Positions 10,128 to 19,335 of a DNA stretch of 64,000 nt are shown here, in pieces (position 1 is the first letter of the stretch; every line of letters starts with the position of its first letter). The notes beneath the pieces are model-generated. The model saw only the letters and a program-made list of their open reading frames with translations. It did no database searches and was not told the DNA's origin. The position numbers were made by a program, and so were the translations under genes. This stretch comes from Paracidobacterium acidisoli. GTDB taxonomy: Bacteria > Acidobacteriota > Terriglobia > Terriglobales > Acidobacteriaceae. The DNA lies in the NCBI RefSeq assembly GCF_003428625.2, contig NZ_QVQT02000003.1, positions 1 to 64,000 on the forward strand, in the 5' to 3' direction.

Positions 10128-10316
10128 ATGGCAGAGACAGTGAGCAAAATCCGGATTCAGTACTTCCGGTCGATGATTCAGGCACCGGTAAAGCACAAGA
10201 AGGTCGTCAAGGGCCTTGGCTTTACACGGCTGAACCAGATCGTCGAGCGGGAAGACACACCGTCGATCCGCGGTATGGTGAAGACAATTCCGCATCTCGT
10301 GCGGATAGTGGACTAG
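10128..10316 (+). CDS. rpmD: 50S ribosomal protein L30
   Basis: Small large-subunit protein, 62 residues, with the family pattern SMIQAPVKHKKVVKGLGF followed by RGMVKTIPHLVRI. Starts two bases after the rpsE stop, so the two are probably co-translated. Confidence 0.96.
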   Translation: MAETVSKIRIQYFRSMIQAPVKHKKVVKGLGFTRLNQIVEREDTPSIRGMVKTIPHLVRIVD

Positions 10317-10355
10317 GGACTGGCCGTCCAGGCATTTGCGCCTCAGGGCGCAAAC
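10317..10355 (+). repeat. Stop-proximal double-hairpin element, copy C
   Basis: After the rpmD stop: CTGG-CCGT-CCAG, then a perfect 8-bp hairpin TTTGCGCC-TCAG-GGCGCAAA (10335-10354). A separate 16-base palindrome (GGCTGCAATTGCAGCC) lies at 10359-10374. Confidence 0.65.
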
Positions 10356-10427
10356 ATCGGCTGCAATTGCAGCCTGAATATGCGAGTCGGCAGAGCAAAG
10401 ACTCTTCCGGCGTTAAGCGAGGAAACG

Positions 10428-10868
10428 ATGAATCTTTCGAATTTACGTGCGCCAAAGAAGGCAAATCGGAACCGCAAGCGTGTGGGCCGTGGTATGGGCT
10501 CGGGTCACGGTAAGACCTCGACCCGCGGGCACAAGGGCCAGGGATCGCGCTCCGGTTCCAGTCTGATGCGCGGTTTTGAAGGCGGCCAGATGCCGCTGCA
10601 CCGCCGTCTGCCGAAGCGCGGCTTCACGAATATCTTCCGCACCGAATACACGGTGGTGAATCTTGATCGTCTGGCCGAGCTTGGCGAGACAGAGCTGACG
10701 CTGGAAGCGCTGACGGCGAAGGGCCTGCTGAAGAAGCGGAACGAGCTGCTGAAGGTGCTGGGCAACGGCGAGCTGACGACGGCGCTGACCGTGCATGCGC
10801 ACAAGTTCTCGAAGACGGCGCAGGAAAAGATCGAGAAGGCGGGCGGCAAGGCGATTCTGGTCGCATAA
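10428..10868 (+). CDS. rplO: 50S ribosomal protein L15
   Basis: Late assembly protein. From ATG 10428 (GCGAGGAAACG upstream) it has 146 residues, with KKANRNRKRVGRGMGSGHGK and TSTRGHKGQGSRSG glycine-rich segments and the RRLPKRGFTN motif, all typical. The frame remains open to 10380 but without L15-like sequence. Confidence 0.97.
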   Translation: MNLSNLRAPKKANRNRKRVGRGMGSGHGKTSTRGHKGQGSRSGSSLMRGFEGGQMPLHRRLPKRGFTNIFRTEYTVVNLDRLAELGETELTLEALTAKGLLKKRNELLKVLGNGELTTALTVHAHKFSKTAQEKIEKAGGKAILVA

Positions 10869-10917
10869 CGCGGACATAGGCCCGGCTGGGGCGGGCGTAT
10901 GATGAGAGCACCTTTCT

Positions 10918-12312
10918 ATGTTTGAGAACCTGGCCAATATTTTCCGCATTCCGGACCTGCGCAGGCGCGTCCTGTTCACTCTGGCTGTACTTGCCGTGTA
11001 TCGTCTGGGCGCGCATATTCCGACGCCAGGCGTCAATACCGCCGCGCTGGAGCAGTTTTTCAATTCGCAGGGCGGCTCTTCCCTTGGCCTCGTAGATATG
11101 TTCAGCGGCGGCAACCTGCGCCGTCTGACGGTATTTGCGCTGGGCATCATGCCGTATATCACGGCGTCGATTATCTTCCAGCTTCTGACCGTGGTGTATG
11201 AGCCGCTGGCCAAGCTGCAGAAGGAAGGCGAGCTGGGACGGCGGAAGATCACGCAGTGGACGCGTTATGTCACGGTGGGTCTGGGCGTGGTGCAGTCGGC
11301 GGCGATTGCCGTGGCGCTCTCGCACTCGACCGGGCAGCAGATGGTGCTCAATCCGGGCATGGGCTTCATTCTGATGACGGTTCTGACGCTGACCGCCGGC
11401 ACGACGTTCATCATGTGGCTGGGGGAACAGATCACAGACCGCGGCATCGGCAACGGCATGAGTCTGCTGATCTTTGCCGGCATCGTGGTGGGTCTGCCGC
11501 AGGGCATCGGAGAGCTGGTCGACACGGCGAAGTCGCAGAAGTTCGGCGCGCTGACGGTGCCGGCACTGATTCTGCTGGTGATCGGCATGATTCTGGTGGT
11601 GGCGTTCATCGTCTTCGTGGAGAAGAGCGAGCGGCGCATTCCGGTGCAGTACGCAAAACGGATTGTGGGACGGCGCCTGATGGGCGGCCAGTCGACGCAT
11701 CTGCCGCTCCGTGTGAACTCCGGCGGCGTGATGCCGATCATCTTTGCAGCCTCGGTACTTTCGGCTCCGCTGCTGTTTGCGCAGGCGGCGTTTGTGCGCA
11801 ACAGCGCCGCGCTGACACGTATCTTCGACTCACTGCGTCCGGGTGAGCCGTGGTACGAGCTGCTGTACATCATCTCGATCGTCTTCTTCGCTTACTTCTA
11901 TATCTCGATCGTCTTCCGGCCGGATGACATCGCGGATAACATGCGGAAGTATGGCGGATTCATTCCTGGAATCCGGCCAGGCAAGCGGACGTCGGATTTC
12001 GTCAACGACATTCTGACGAGGATCACGCTGATCGGATCGATTTATCTGATTGTGGTTTCGATCATTCCGCAGCTTCTGATCAGCGGTATTCACCTGAACC
12101 ATCTGTGGCTGATCGGACCGTTCTTCGAGAAGCTGCCTCTGTGGGTGACCAACGGCATGGGCTTCAACTTCTACTTCGGCGGCACATCGCTGCTGATTGT
12201 GGTGGGTGTGGCGATGGATACGGTCAACCAGGTGGAATCGCAGCTGATTATGCGGCATTACGAAGGCTTCACGACGAAGAGTGGCCGCACCCGCGGAAGG
12301 CGGGCTTGGTAG
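10918..12312 (+). CDS. secY: Protein translocase subunit SecY
   Basis: Channel-forming subunit of the SecYEG translocon in the inner membrane. The 464-residue product shows ten hydrophobic segments and the family motifs GIMPYITASIIFQLL (TM2 region), ITDRGIGNGMSLLIFAGI and RIVGRRLMGGQSTHLPLRVN. Its stop TAG overlaps a possible GTG start of adk (TAGTG). Confidence 0.98.
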   Translation: MFENLANIFRIPDLRRRVLFTLAVLAVYRLGAHIPTPGVNTAALEQFFNSQGGSSLGLVDMFSGGNLRRLTVFALGIMPYITASIIFQLLTVVYEPLAKLQKEGELGRRKITQWTRYVTVGLGVVQSAAIAVALSHSTGQQMVLNPGMGFILMTVLTLTAGTTFIMWLGEQITDRGIGNGMSLLIFAGIVVGLPQGIGELVDTAKSQKFGALTVPALILLVIGMILVVAFIVFVEKSERRIPVQYAKRIVGRRLMGGQSTHLPLRVNSGGVMPIIFAASVLSAPLLFAQAAFVRNSAALTRIFDSLRPGEPWYELLYIISIVFFAYFYISIVFRPDDIADNMRKYGGFIPGIRPGKRTSDFVNDILTRITLIGSIYLIVVSIIPQLLISGIHLNHLWLIGPFFEKLPLWVTNGMGFNFYFGGTSLLIVVGVAMDTVNQVESQLIMRHYEGFTTKSGRTRGRRAW

Positions 12313-13079
12313 TGACGGCAGCAACGGCGGTTTCCGGTACAGAGGGGAAAGTGAATCCGGAGCCGGAAGCAGTATCCAGGGTTTCATCAAAGGCAGTGCC
12401 GGAAGAGCCAAAACGAGCACCAGGGCCGATTCTGCTGCTGGGGGCGCCGGGGGTCGGTAAGGGAACGCAGGCCAAGGAGCTGATGGCGTCCTGGGGGATT
12501 CCTCAGATTTCGACCGGAGATCTGCTGCGCGAGAATAAGCAGAGCGGGACGGAGCTGGGGCTGGCGGCAAAACAGCTGATGGAGGCGGGCAGGCTGGTTC
12601 CGGATGAGCTGGTGAACCAGATGGTAGCGGTACGTCTGGAAGCTCCGGACACCGTGAGGGGGTATATCCTCGACGGATTTCCGAGGACGCTGGGGCAGGC
12701 GAACTGGGTGGACGCGCATATCGCGACCGAGCCGAAGGCGCTGCCGATCGTTGCTGTCAGCATCCGCGTGGAGTATACTCAGTTATTGCGCCGTATTACC
12801 GGCCGGCGCAACTGCCCAGTCTGCGGGAGCATTTACAACATCTACCTGCAGCCGCCGAAGGTCGATGAGCTTTGTGACCTGGACGGCACACCTCTGGTGC
12901 GGCGCTCAGACGACACGGAAGAAGTATTTGAAGAGCGGATGCGGACGTATGATTCGCTGACGGCTCCGGTTGTGGAGCATTATCGTGCTCTGGGGCGTTT
13001 TGAGGAAGTGGACGGAGAGCAGCCGGTGAGCGCTGTGACGGCCAGTGTGATGGCCGCCGTAATGCGTTTAAGGGGTTGA
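12312..13079 (+). CDS. adk: Adenylate kinase with N-terminal extension
   Basis: Catalyses ATP + AMP = 2 ADP. The P-loop GAPGVGKGTQ, the AMP-binding STGDLLRE and DGFPRTLGQA segments are intact. The lid has C-x2-C-x16-C-x2-D (CPVC...CDLD), a zinc-binding lid. The start is uncertain: GTG 12312 (overlapping the secY stop), GTG 12351 (after AGAGGGG) and GTG 12396 are in frame. All place extra residues before the P-loop, which normally begins near residue 7. GTG 12312 is listed because of the overlap with secY. Confidence 0.93.
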   Translation: MTAATAVSGTEGKVNPEPEAVSRVSSKAVPEEPKRAPGPILLLGAPGVGKGTQAKELMASWGIPQISTGDLLRENKQSGTELGLAAKQLMEAGRLVPDELVNQMVAVRLEAPDTVRGYILDGFPRTLGQANWVDAHIATEPKALPIVAVSIRVEYTQLLRRITGRRNCPVCGSIYNIYLQPPKVDELCDLDGTPLVRRSDDTEEVFEERMRTYDSLTAPVVEHYRALGRFEEVDGEQPVSAVTASVMAAVMRLRG

Positions 13080-13101
13080 ACCGGGGAGCGAACGGCAGGA
13101 T

Positions 13102-13851
13102 ATGGCCATCATGATCAAGACGCCGCAGGAGATTGAGAAGATGCGGCGCAGCGGCCAGGTAGTACGCGAGGTGCTGGAGCACGTGCGTTCACTGGTGAAG
13201 CCGGGTACGACGACGCAGGATCTGGAGAACGCGGCCGCGGAGAAGATGCGGGAGCTGGGCGCGAGGCCGGCATTCAAGGGGTACCGCGGATATCCCTGCG
13301 TGCTGTGCACCTCGATCAACAGCGAGGTGGTACACGGGATTCCTTCGGCAAACCGGGTGCTGCGCGAGGGCGATATCGTTTCGATCGACACCGGTGTGGT
13401 GATCGATGGGTATTACGGGGACTCGGCGACGACGATTGCAGTGGGCGAGAAGATTGCGCCGCGGACGAAGAAGCTGCTGGAAGTGACCCAGGCATCGCTC
13501 GAGCGGGCGATCGGCGAGGTGAAGGCCGGAGCAACCCTGGGCGATGTGGGCGCGGCGGTGCAGGAAGTGGTCGAGGCGGAAGGCTTCAGCGTGGTACGGG
13601 AGTTTGTGGGGCACGGAATCGGGACGCGGCTGCATGAAGATCCGCAGGTTCCGAATTATGGCCGCCGCGGACAGGGCCAGAAGCTGCGCGAAGGCATGGT
13701 GCTGGCGATTGAGCCGATGGTGAATGTGGGACGGCCGGGTGTACAGGTTCTTGAGGACGGCTGGACGGCGGTAACAGAAGACGGGAGTCTGAGCGCCCAT
13801 TTTGAGCACACGGTAGCGGTAACGGCCGAAGGTGCTCTGGTTCTTACGTAG
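13102..13851 (+). CDS. map: Methionine aminopeptidase, type I
   Basis: Removes the N-terminal Met from nascent proteins. The 249-residue product shows the dinuclear metal ligands in order: the two Asp of IDTGVVIDGYYGDSATT, His of GHGIGTRLHEDPQVPN, Glu of AIEPM, and a final Glu in SAHFEHTVAVT. ATG 13102 is used; ATG 13111 is a near alternative. Confidence 0.97.
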   Translation: MAIMIKTPQEIEKMRRSGQVVREVLEHVRSLVKPGTTTQDLENAAAEKMRELGARPAFKGYRGYPCVLCTSINSEVVHGIPSANRVLREGDIVSIDTGVVIDGYYGDSATTIAVGEKIAPRTKKLLEVTQASLERAIGEVKAGATLGDVGAAVQEVVEAEGFSVVREFVGHGIGTRLHEDPQVPNYGRRGQGQKLREGMVLAIEPMVNVGRPGVQVLEDGWTAVTEDGSLSAHFEHTVAVTAEGALVLT

Positions 13852-13896
13852 GAAACGGCGGAAGGCCGGCGGTGACCGGCGGAAACAGGATACGGA

Positions 13897-14115
13897 TTGT
13901 CGAAGGAAGACGCGATTGAAGTCATGGCAACGGTGCTGGAGACGTTGCCCAATGCGATGTTCAAGGTGGAGCTCGAAAACAAGCACCAGGTGCTGGCGCA
14001 TGTTTCCGGGCGCATGCGGAAGAACTTCATCCGCATTCTTCCCGGCGATCGGGTGGCGGTAGAGTTAAGCCCGTACGATCTGACGCGCGGGCGGATTGTA
14101 TATCGCTACAAATAA
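13897..14115 (+). CDS. infA: Translation initiation factor IF-1 (TTG start)
   Basis: Small OB-fold factor that occupies the ribosomal A site during initiation. The 72-residue product [20 protein letters not shown] ... [19 protein letters not shown] is canonical. The only start giving the conserved N-terminus is TTG 13897. Confidence 0.96.
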
Positions 14116-14153
14116 CAGAGCGCAGGGCTCAGGGCGCAGGATTGAGGAGTGGA

Positions 14154-14267
14154 ATGAAGGTTCGTGCATCGGTAAAGAAGATTTGTGACAAGTGCAAGGT
14201 CATTCACCGCCGCGGGGTGGTGCGGGTGATCTGTGAGAACTCGAAGCACAAGCAGCGCCAGGGCTGA
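14154..14267 (+). CDS. rpmJ: 50S ribosomal protein L36
   Basis: The 37-residue product [20 protein letters not shown]... has the C-x2-C plus C...H zinc pattern of the C+ L36 form. ATG 14154 follows GAGGAGTGGA. The position between infA and rpsM is the usual one. Confidence 0.96.
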
Positions 14268-14432
14268 AGGCTGGAGCTGAAATCGGGAGTCAGGCCCCAA
14301 TGCGGGCAGGGGCGAGTTAGCTGAAGAAAGGCTTGCGAAGAACCTCGACTCCACAACTGCCGGTTTCCCATACGGGGACTGGTTTAACCGCTTCCGGCGG
14401 CGAAGCTGCACGGAGCATATGAAGGAAGAAGC

Positions 14433-14819
14433 ATGGCACGTATTGCCGGCGTCGATCTGCCCAGGAACAAACAGGCGCGGATCGGGCTTACTTACATTTA
14501 CGGGATCGGAAATCCGCGTGCACTGCGGATTCTGACGGCGGCGAATGTCGATCCGTTCAAGAAGATCCAGGATCTGGGCGAGGATGAGGTCAACCGCATT
14601 CGCCAGGTGATCGAGGAGGAAGGCGGGGTCGAAGGAGACCTGCGCAAAGACGTCTCGATGCACATCAAGCGGCTGATCGATATCCAGTCGTATCGCGGAC
14701 TGCGGCACCGCCGCAGCCTTCCCACGCGCGGACAGCGCACGCATACCAATGCACGCACCCGCAAGGGACCGCGTAAGGGCACGGTAGCGAACAAGAAGAA
14801 AGCGACGTCGAAGACCTAA
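14433..14819 (+). CDS. rpsM: 30S ribosomal protein S13
   Basis: Head protein contacting P-site tRNA and bridging to L5. The 128-residue product starts [26 protein letters not shown] and carries the [20 protein letters not shown] basic tail. Its TAA overlaps the rpsK ATG by one base (TAATG). Confidence 0.97.
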   Translation: MARIAGVDLPRNKQARIGLTYIYGIGNPRALRILTAANVDPFKKIQDLGEDEVNRIRQVIEEEGGVEGDLRKDVSMHIKRLIDIQSYRGLRHRRSLPTRGQRTHTNARTRKGPRKGTVANKKKATSKT

Positions 14820-15247
14820 TGGCAAAAGCACAGCAGCAACAGCAGGGCAGTGCCGGAAAGGCTGCCAGGAACAAGAAGTTCAAGAAGCGCGAGCGCAAGA
14901 ATGTCCCGTTCGGTCTGGTGTACATTCAGGCGTCGTTCAACAACACGATCGTGACGATCACCGACGGACAGGGCAACACGCTGTCGTGGAAGAGCTCGGG
15001 TTCACTGGGCTTCCGCGGATCGCGCAAGGGCACTCCGTTTGCCGCCCAGCAGGCGGCGATCAATGCCGCCAATCAGGCGCGGGATCACGGATTGCGCTCG
15101 GTGGATGTGCGGGTGAGCGGGCCGGGCTCAGGCCGCGAGTCGGCGGTGCGTGCTCTGGCCGCAGCCGGCCTCGAAGTGCGGTCCATCCGCGACGTTACGC
15201 CGATACCGCACAATGGTTGCCGTCCGCCAAAGCGCCGCAGAGTGTAA
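14819..15247 (+). CDS. rpsK: 30S ribosomal protein S11
   Basis: Platform protein near the E site. The 142-residue product has [31 protein letters not shown] and the C-terminal [18 protein letters not shown] signature. Coupled to rpsM by a one-base overlap. Confidence 0.97.
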   Translation: MAKAQQQQQGSAGKAARNKKFKKRERKNVPFGLVYIQASFNNTIVTITDGQGNTLSWKSSGSLGFRGSRKGTPFAAQQAAINAANQARDHGLRSVDVRVSGPGSGRESAVRALAAAGLEVRSIRDVTPIPHNGCRPPKRRRV

Positions 15248-15251
15248 GACG

Positions 15252-15325
15252 AGTTGTCAGGGATCAGTTGCCAGTTCCCGGTGAAAACCAGACTGGCAAC
15301 TGGAGACTGGCAACGGTAAACTGAT
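15252..15325 (+). repeat. AGTTGTCAGT-type inverted repeat element 2
   Basis: The rpsK-rpsD spacer has a perfect 11-bp inverted repeat, CAGTTGCCAGT (15265-15275) and ACTGGCAACTG (15292-15302), with an outer GAGTTGTCAG and a second GACTGGCAAC copy. Same family as the elements after rpsC, rpsD and rpoA. Confidence 0.75.
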
Positions 15326-15414
15326 TATGGACCGGGAGGAAGCGCGTGCCGCGCGTAAACCGGTTGGCCCCTGAAAGAAGCGATCCGGGCTGAGGCTCGG
15401 ACGAGGAGAAGACG

Positions 15415-16044
15415 TTGGCACGTTATACCGGAGCAGTCTGCCGCCTTTGCCGTCGCGAAGGCACCAAGCTTTTTCTGAAGGGCGCGAAGTGTTTCAGCGA
15501 TAAATGCCCGATCGAGAAGCGCAATTTCGCCCCCGGCCAGCATGGCCGCGACCGCAAGGCGAAGATCGTCGGTTACGGTCTGCAGCTTCGCGAAAAGCAG
15601 AAGGCAAAGCGTATCTACTTCGCGCTGGAAGGCCAGTTCCGTGAGTACTACGAGAAGGCGTCGCGCGCACAGGGTGTGACCGGCGAGCTGCTGCTGCAGC
15701 AACTGGAGCGCAGGCTGGATAACGTCGCGTTCCGGCTCGGCTTTGCGAGCTCACGCCGCCAGGCGAGACAGATTGTCCGCCACGGACACGTGGAAGTGAA
15801 CGGCAGAAAGGTGAATATTCCTTCGTACCAGGTGGGCGTGGGCGATGAGATCAGGATTCGTCCGAATTCGGCGAAGCTGACGGTGGTGGAGACGGCGCGG
15901 GAGTTTGCGAGCCACCAGCCGGCTCCGGCATGGCTGAGCGTGGATCACAACAGCCTGACGGGTAAGGTGCTTTCCCTGCCGAAGCGCGACGATGTGAACC
16001 TGCCGGTGAACGAGCAGCTGATCGTCGAACTGTATTCGAAATAG
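15415..16044 (+). CDS. rpsD: 30S ribosomal protein S4 (TTG start)
   Basis: Primary assembly protein of the 30S body and part of the mRNA entry helicase. The 209-residue product begins [16 protein letters not shown] at TTG 15415 after ACGAGGAGAAGACG. CRLC and CFSDKC form a zinc-type N-terminus. The S4 RNA-binding domain ([20 protein letters not shown]) lies near residues 100-120. Confidence 0.96.
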   Translation: MARYTGAVCRLCRREGTKLFLKGAKCFSDKCPIEKRNFAPGQHGRDRKAKIVGYGLQLREKQKAKRIYFALEGQFREYYEKASRAQGVTGELLLQQLERRLDNVAFRLGFASSRRQARQIVRHGHVEVNGRKVNIPSYQVGVGDEIRIRPNSAKLTVVETAREFASHQPAPAWLSVDHNSLTGKVLSLPKRDDVNLPVNEQLIVELYSK

Positions 16045-16049
16045 TTCTT

Positions 16050-16109
16050 AGTTGTCGGTTTCCAGTTTTCAGTCGTTCGGCTTTTACTGACAACCGGAGA
16101 CTGACAACT
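16050..16109 (+). repeat. AGTTGTCAGT-type inverted repeat element 3
   Basis: A 24-base left arm (16050-16073) and 24-base right arm (16086-16109) are inverted copies matching at 20 of 24 positions, separated by 12 bases. This would form a long hairpin between rpsD and rpoA. Confidence 0.75.
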
Positions 16110-16242
16110 TCAAAGGTTTCCGGATCTTTGATCCGGAGGAAGTAACACCGCGAAAGCGGTGAAATTTAACGATGAGGTAAACCGGCGCAGCCGCTGCAAA
16201 ATGCTTCGCGGCGTTCGCTGCGCATGGAAAGGCGATATCGAT

Positions 16243-17337
16243 ATGCTTTGGCGAGGATTTCAAAAACCCAAGCGTCTGGCAGTTGAGAGCGAGACGCTCA
16301 CCGATAAGTACGGCAAGTTCAGCGCGCAGCCGTTTGAGCGCGGATTTGGCACCACCATCGGCAACGGACTGCGGCGGACGCTGCTTTCATCGATTGAAGG
16401 CGCGGCGGTGACCGCGGTGAAGATCGAAGGCGTGCTGCACGAGTTCCAGTCGATTACCGGCGTGGTCGAGGATGCGACGGATATCATCCTCAACCTGAAG
16501 CAGGTTCCGTTCAAGCTGAACGGCGACGGCCCGAAGGCGCTGTACGTGCGCGCGGACCAGCCGGGTGTGGTGACCTCGGGCATGATCGAGGCCGATGGGG
16601 ATGTGGAGATCCTCGACAAGGACGTTTATATCGCTACCGTGAGCGAAGGCGGAAAGCTGGATATGGAGATGCGGCTGAAGCGTGGCCGCGGCTATGTCTC
16701 GGCGGACAAGAACTTCGACTCGGATCTGGGAATCGGATTTATTCCGGTGGATTCGGTGCACTCTCCGGTCCGCAAGGTGAATTACACGGTGGAAGCAGCG
16801 CGTCTGGGTCAGATTACCGACTATGACAAGCTGACGCTCGAAGTGTGGACGAATGGTTCGGTGCTTCCGGCGGACGCTGTAGGTCTGGCGGCGAAGCTGC
16901 TGAAGGACCACATGAGCATCTTCATCAACTTCGAGGAAGAGATCGAGACCGAAGCTCATGCAGAAGAAGGCCGGATGCAGCTTCGGAACGAGAATCTGAA
17001 CCGGTCGGTCGAAGAGCTGGAGCTGAGCGTTCGCAGCTACAACTGCCTGAAGAACGCGAATATTCAGACGATCGGTGAACTGGTGCAGAAGACCGAAGCC
17101 GAGATGCTGAAAACGAAGAACTTCGGACGGAAGTCCCTGAACGAGATCAAGGAAATTCTCGCGCAGATGGGGCTTTCGCTCGGCATGAAGATCGACGAGA
17201 ACGGTAACCCGGTGCCTGGACCGACGAGCGTGCTGCCGTCGGCAACCCTGGCGGCAGGATATGGCCGTTACGACGACGACGATGATGACGGACTGGGCGA
17301 CGAGATTCCGTTGCCGGCCGAAACGGAAAACTTTTAA
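16243..17337 (+). CDS. rpoA: DNA-directed RNA polymerase subunit alpha
   Basis: Alpha subunit: N-domain dimerises and scaffolds beta/beta-prime, C-domain contacts UP elements and activators. ATG 16243 ([15 protein letters not shown]) gives 364 residues; the frame is open further upstream without alpha-like sequence. Conserved [21 protein letters not shown] and the helix-hairpin-helix CTD ([22 protein letters not shown]) are present. About 35 residues follow the CTD, including six consecutive Asp, an unusual acidic tail. Confidence 0.97.
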   Translation: MLWRGFQKPKRLAVESETLTDKYGKFSAQPFERGFGTTIGNGLRRTLLSSIEGAAVTAVKIEGVLHEFQSITGVVEDATDIILNLKQVPFKLNGDGPKALYVRADQPGVVTSGMIEADGDVEILDKDVYIATVSEGGKLDMEMRLKRGRGYVSADKNFDSDLGIGFIPVDSVHSPVRKVNYTVEAARLGQITDYDKLTLEVWTNGSVLPADAVGLAAKLLKDHMSIFINFEEEIETEAHAEEGRMQLRNENLNRSVEELELSVRSYNCLKNANIQTIGELVQKTEAEMLKTKNFGRKSLNEIKEILAQMGLSLGMKIDENGNPVPGPTSVLPSATLAAGYGRYDDDDDDGLGDEIPLPAETENF

Positions 17338-17339
17338 GA

Positions 17340-17430
17340 GCAGTTGTCAGTGAACAGTCCTCAGTTGTCAGTTGTTTTGGCGCTGAGGACTGACTTAACT
17401 GGAGACTGGCCGCTGTAAACTGAGAACTTT
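17340..17430 (+). repeat. AGTTGTCAGT-type inverted repeat element 4
   Basis: The rpoA-rplQ spacer contains CAGTTGTCAGT twice (once within TCCTCAGTTGTCAGT), and downstream CTGAGGACTGAC and ACTGGAGACTGGC, giving several overlapping inverted repeats of the same family. Confidence 0.7.
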
Positions 17431-17447
17431 GTAAAGAGAGATTCGCC

Positions 17448-17924
17448 ATGCGTCATCGCAATGCAGGATTTAAACTCGGACGGAACACCAGCCATCGGCG
17501 CGCGCTGCTGCGCAACCTGGTGACGTCCATTCTTCTTGAGGACCGCGTCGTCACGACGGTGACGAAGGCCAAGGCGGCGAGGCCGCATGTGGAAAAGATG
17601 ATCACCCTCGGCAAGAAGGGTGATGTCCATTCTCGCCGGCAGGCGCTGTCTTTCCTCCAGACACGCGAGGCAGTCACACGCCTCTTCGATACGGTCGCGC
17701 CTCGGTACGGCGACCGCAACGGCGGCTATCTTCGCATTGTGCGCAAGGGCTTCCAGAAGGGCGATGGAGCTGAGACAGCCTTCATCGAGCTGCTTGGCGC
17801 CGAGGCACTGCTCGACGAGAAGCGCCAGAAGCGCGCGGAAGGCCGCGCAAAGAAGCGCGAGGAGCTGCAGAAGCAGATGGAAGAGCAGCAGGCTCAGAGC
17901 GGCGAAGGCGGCGAAACAGCTTAA
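17448..17924 (+). CDS. rplQ: 50S ribosomal protein L17 with charged tail
   Basis: Protein near the tunnel exit. Starts MRHRNAGFKLGRNTSHRRALLRN; 158 residues versus the usual 116-125. The tail after about residue 123 is Lys/Arg/Glu/Gln-rich and probably helical. Last gene of the ribosomal block, before a terminator. Confidence 0.96.
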   Translation: MRHRNAGFKLGRNTSHRRALLRNLVTSILLEDRVVTTVTKAKAARPHVEKMITLGKKGDVHSRRQALSFLQTREAVTRLFDTVAPRYGDRNGGYLRIVRKGFQKGDGAETAFIELLGAEALLDEKRQKRAEGRAKKREELQKQMEEQQAQSGEGGETA

Positions 17925-17949
17925 GCGGTTTCAGGACTATATGTCCGAA

Positions 17950-17983
17950 GGCGCACCCCTCCCAGAGGGGTGCGCCTTTTTAT
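17950..17983 (+). terminator. Intrinsic terminator after rplQ
   Basis: Perfect 11-bp stem GGCGCACCCCT / AGGGGTGCGCC with a 5-base loop followed by TTTTT. Ends the S10-spc-alpha block. Confidence 0.92.
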
Positions 17984-18038
17984 GTGGGCTCGCCGATTAT
18001 GGCAATGGAGGCCACGCAGGGTAGCCTGGTCCTGAAGG

Positions 18039-18200
18039 TCAGAAGCCGGAGCGAGGGCTTCTGCCGAAAAACTGAGCGCGGAAGCGCTGCCGGAACTTTG
18101 CCGCCGTGGTGGGCTTACCCAGGCCGAACCAGAGAATGAGCGCGCCCATGACCATCAGGTGCGATACGACGATGATGAGACCGATAATTTCCATAGCCAT
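18039..18200 (-). CDS. Small single-pass membrane protein, 53 aa
   Basis: The product begins MAMEIIGLIIVVSHLMVMGA and has one hydrophobic helix (about residues 4-27), then a basic, aromatic-containing tail (KFRQRFRAQFFGRSPRSGF). GGAGGAATGAAAC lies directly before the ATG at 18200, a strong ribosome-binding site with 8-base spacing, which is the main argument that it is real. Convergent with rplQ. Function unknown. Confidence 0.7.
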   Translation of the reverse strand: MAMEIIGLIIVVSHLMVMGALILWFGLGKPTTAAKFRQRFRAQFFGRSPRSGF

Positions 18201-18453
18201 GTTTCATTCCTCCGGTTCTGAAGTCTGACTTCCGGGGTTCTTCTGCCGGGAGCAGTCTCCACTTTTCAGAGTGCAGCGGATGTGTGGAGTGGATGGTCTT
18301 TTCCTGCGATAAGGAGCGATTTCCTGCTGCGAAGAGGATTGAAAGCAGTTCTCCTGATGCCATAGAGTGGCAGAGCCGTGCCGTGTGGCTGTTCTTCGGC
18401 GGAACGGCCACTCCAGAGCCTTCATTCCCCTCCACGCCTTCAGGAGAACTGCT

Positions 18454-19335
18454 TTATTGCCGCCGCAGCCATTCGGTGGGGCTGATACCGACTTCTCTGC
18501 GGAATGCGCGGGAGAGATGGCCAGGGCTGGAGAAGCCGGCTTCGACAGCGATCTCGGCAACGGTCCGGCTGCCCAGGCGCAGCAGGGACTGAGCCTGGCG
18601 GAGCCGCTGCCGAAGCAGATAGCGGTGCGGGGAGATTCCCATGGCGGTGCGGAAGAGCCTCGCGAAGTGGAAGACGCTCATCTCCGCGACCTGAGCGAGA
18701 TCTTCCAGGCGGAGATCGGAGTGGCTGTTTTCGTGGATGAAGTCGAGAACACGGCGGAGGCGCGCCTTTGAGATGCCGCCTTTGGCGAAGATGGCCTCCG
18801 GATCTTCCTTTGCGTGCTTCCGGAGCAGGGCGACGGAGAGAGACATGCCGAGAAGGTCGCCGTAAAGCGCGCCGGTGGACCATCCTTCTTCCATTTCGCG
18901 CTGGATTTCCGTGAGCAGAAGGCTGAGCTGGCTGTCCCTGAAGTGCCAGAGGCTGGCGAAGCCGGAACGGGATTTCAGATCAAGCTCGCGAGCGGCGCGG
19001 GAGAGATACGAATCATCGATGGAGACAATGAGCCGGCGGGAAGGAGCGTTCCAGCGCAGGCGGTCGCGGGTTCCGGGAGCGAGAAGGATCAGTGAGCCGG
19101 GACCGGGAGATTCCTTTCCGTTTTTTCCTTCACTCCACCACTCCATCTGAACGGGGTCGCTGGTCTGCATGTGCAGGCAGAGGGAGGAGTGCTCGTGTTC
19201 GGGAATTTCAATACCCGGGATGGAGTGTTTCTCGACGATGAGGCCATTCCATGGAGAAAAGATGGTGCCCGATGCCGGCTTACCGGGGAGAAGCGGTACG
19301 ACCTGGTCATCGCGAATGACAGAAATCCGGCTCAT
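18454..19335 (-). CDS. AraC-family transcriptional regulator
   Basis: 293-residue DNA-binding regulator. The C-terminal ~100 residues contain the two helix-turn-helix units of AraC/XylS proteins (LEDLAQVAEMSVFHFARLFR and VAEIAVEAGFSSPGHLSRAFRR, followed by GISPTEWLRR). The N-terminal ~180 residues look like a cupin-type sensor (IPEHEHSSLCLHM), so it probably senses a small ligand. The neighbouring plus-strand small membrane protein at 19521 is divergent and a possible target; this is inference only. Confidence 0.93.
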   Translation of the reverse strand: MSRISVIRDDQVVPLLPGKPASGTIFSPWNGLIVEKHSIPGIEIPEHEHSSLCLHMQTSDPVQMEWWSEGKNGKESPGPGSLILLAPGTRDRLRWNAPSRRLIVSIDDSYLSRAARELDLKSRSGFASLWHFRDSQLSLLLTEIQREMEEGWSTGALYGDLLGMSLSVALLRKHAKEDPEAIFAKGGISKARLRRVLDFIHENSHSDLRLEDLAQVAEMSVFHFARLFRTAMGISPHRYLLRQRLRQAQSLLRLGSRTVAEIAVEAGFSSPGHLSRAFRREVGISPTEWLRRQ

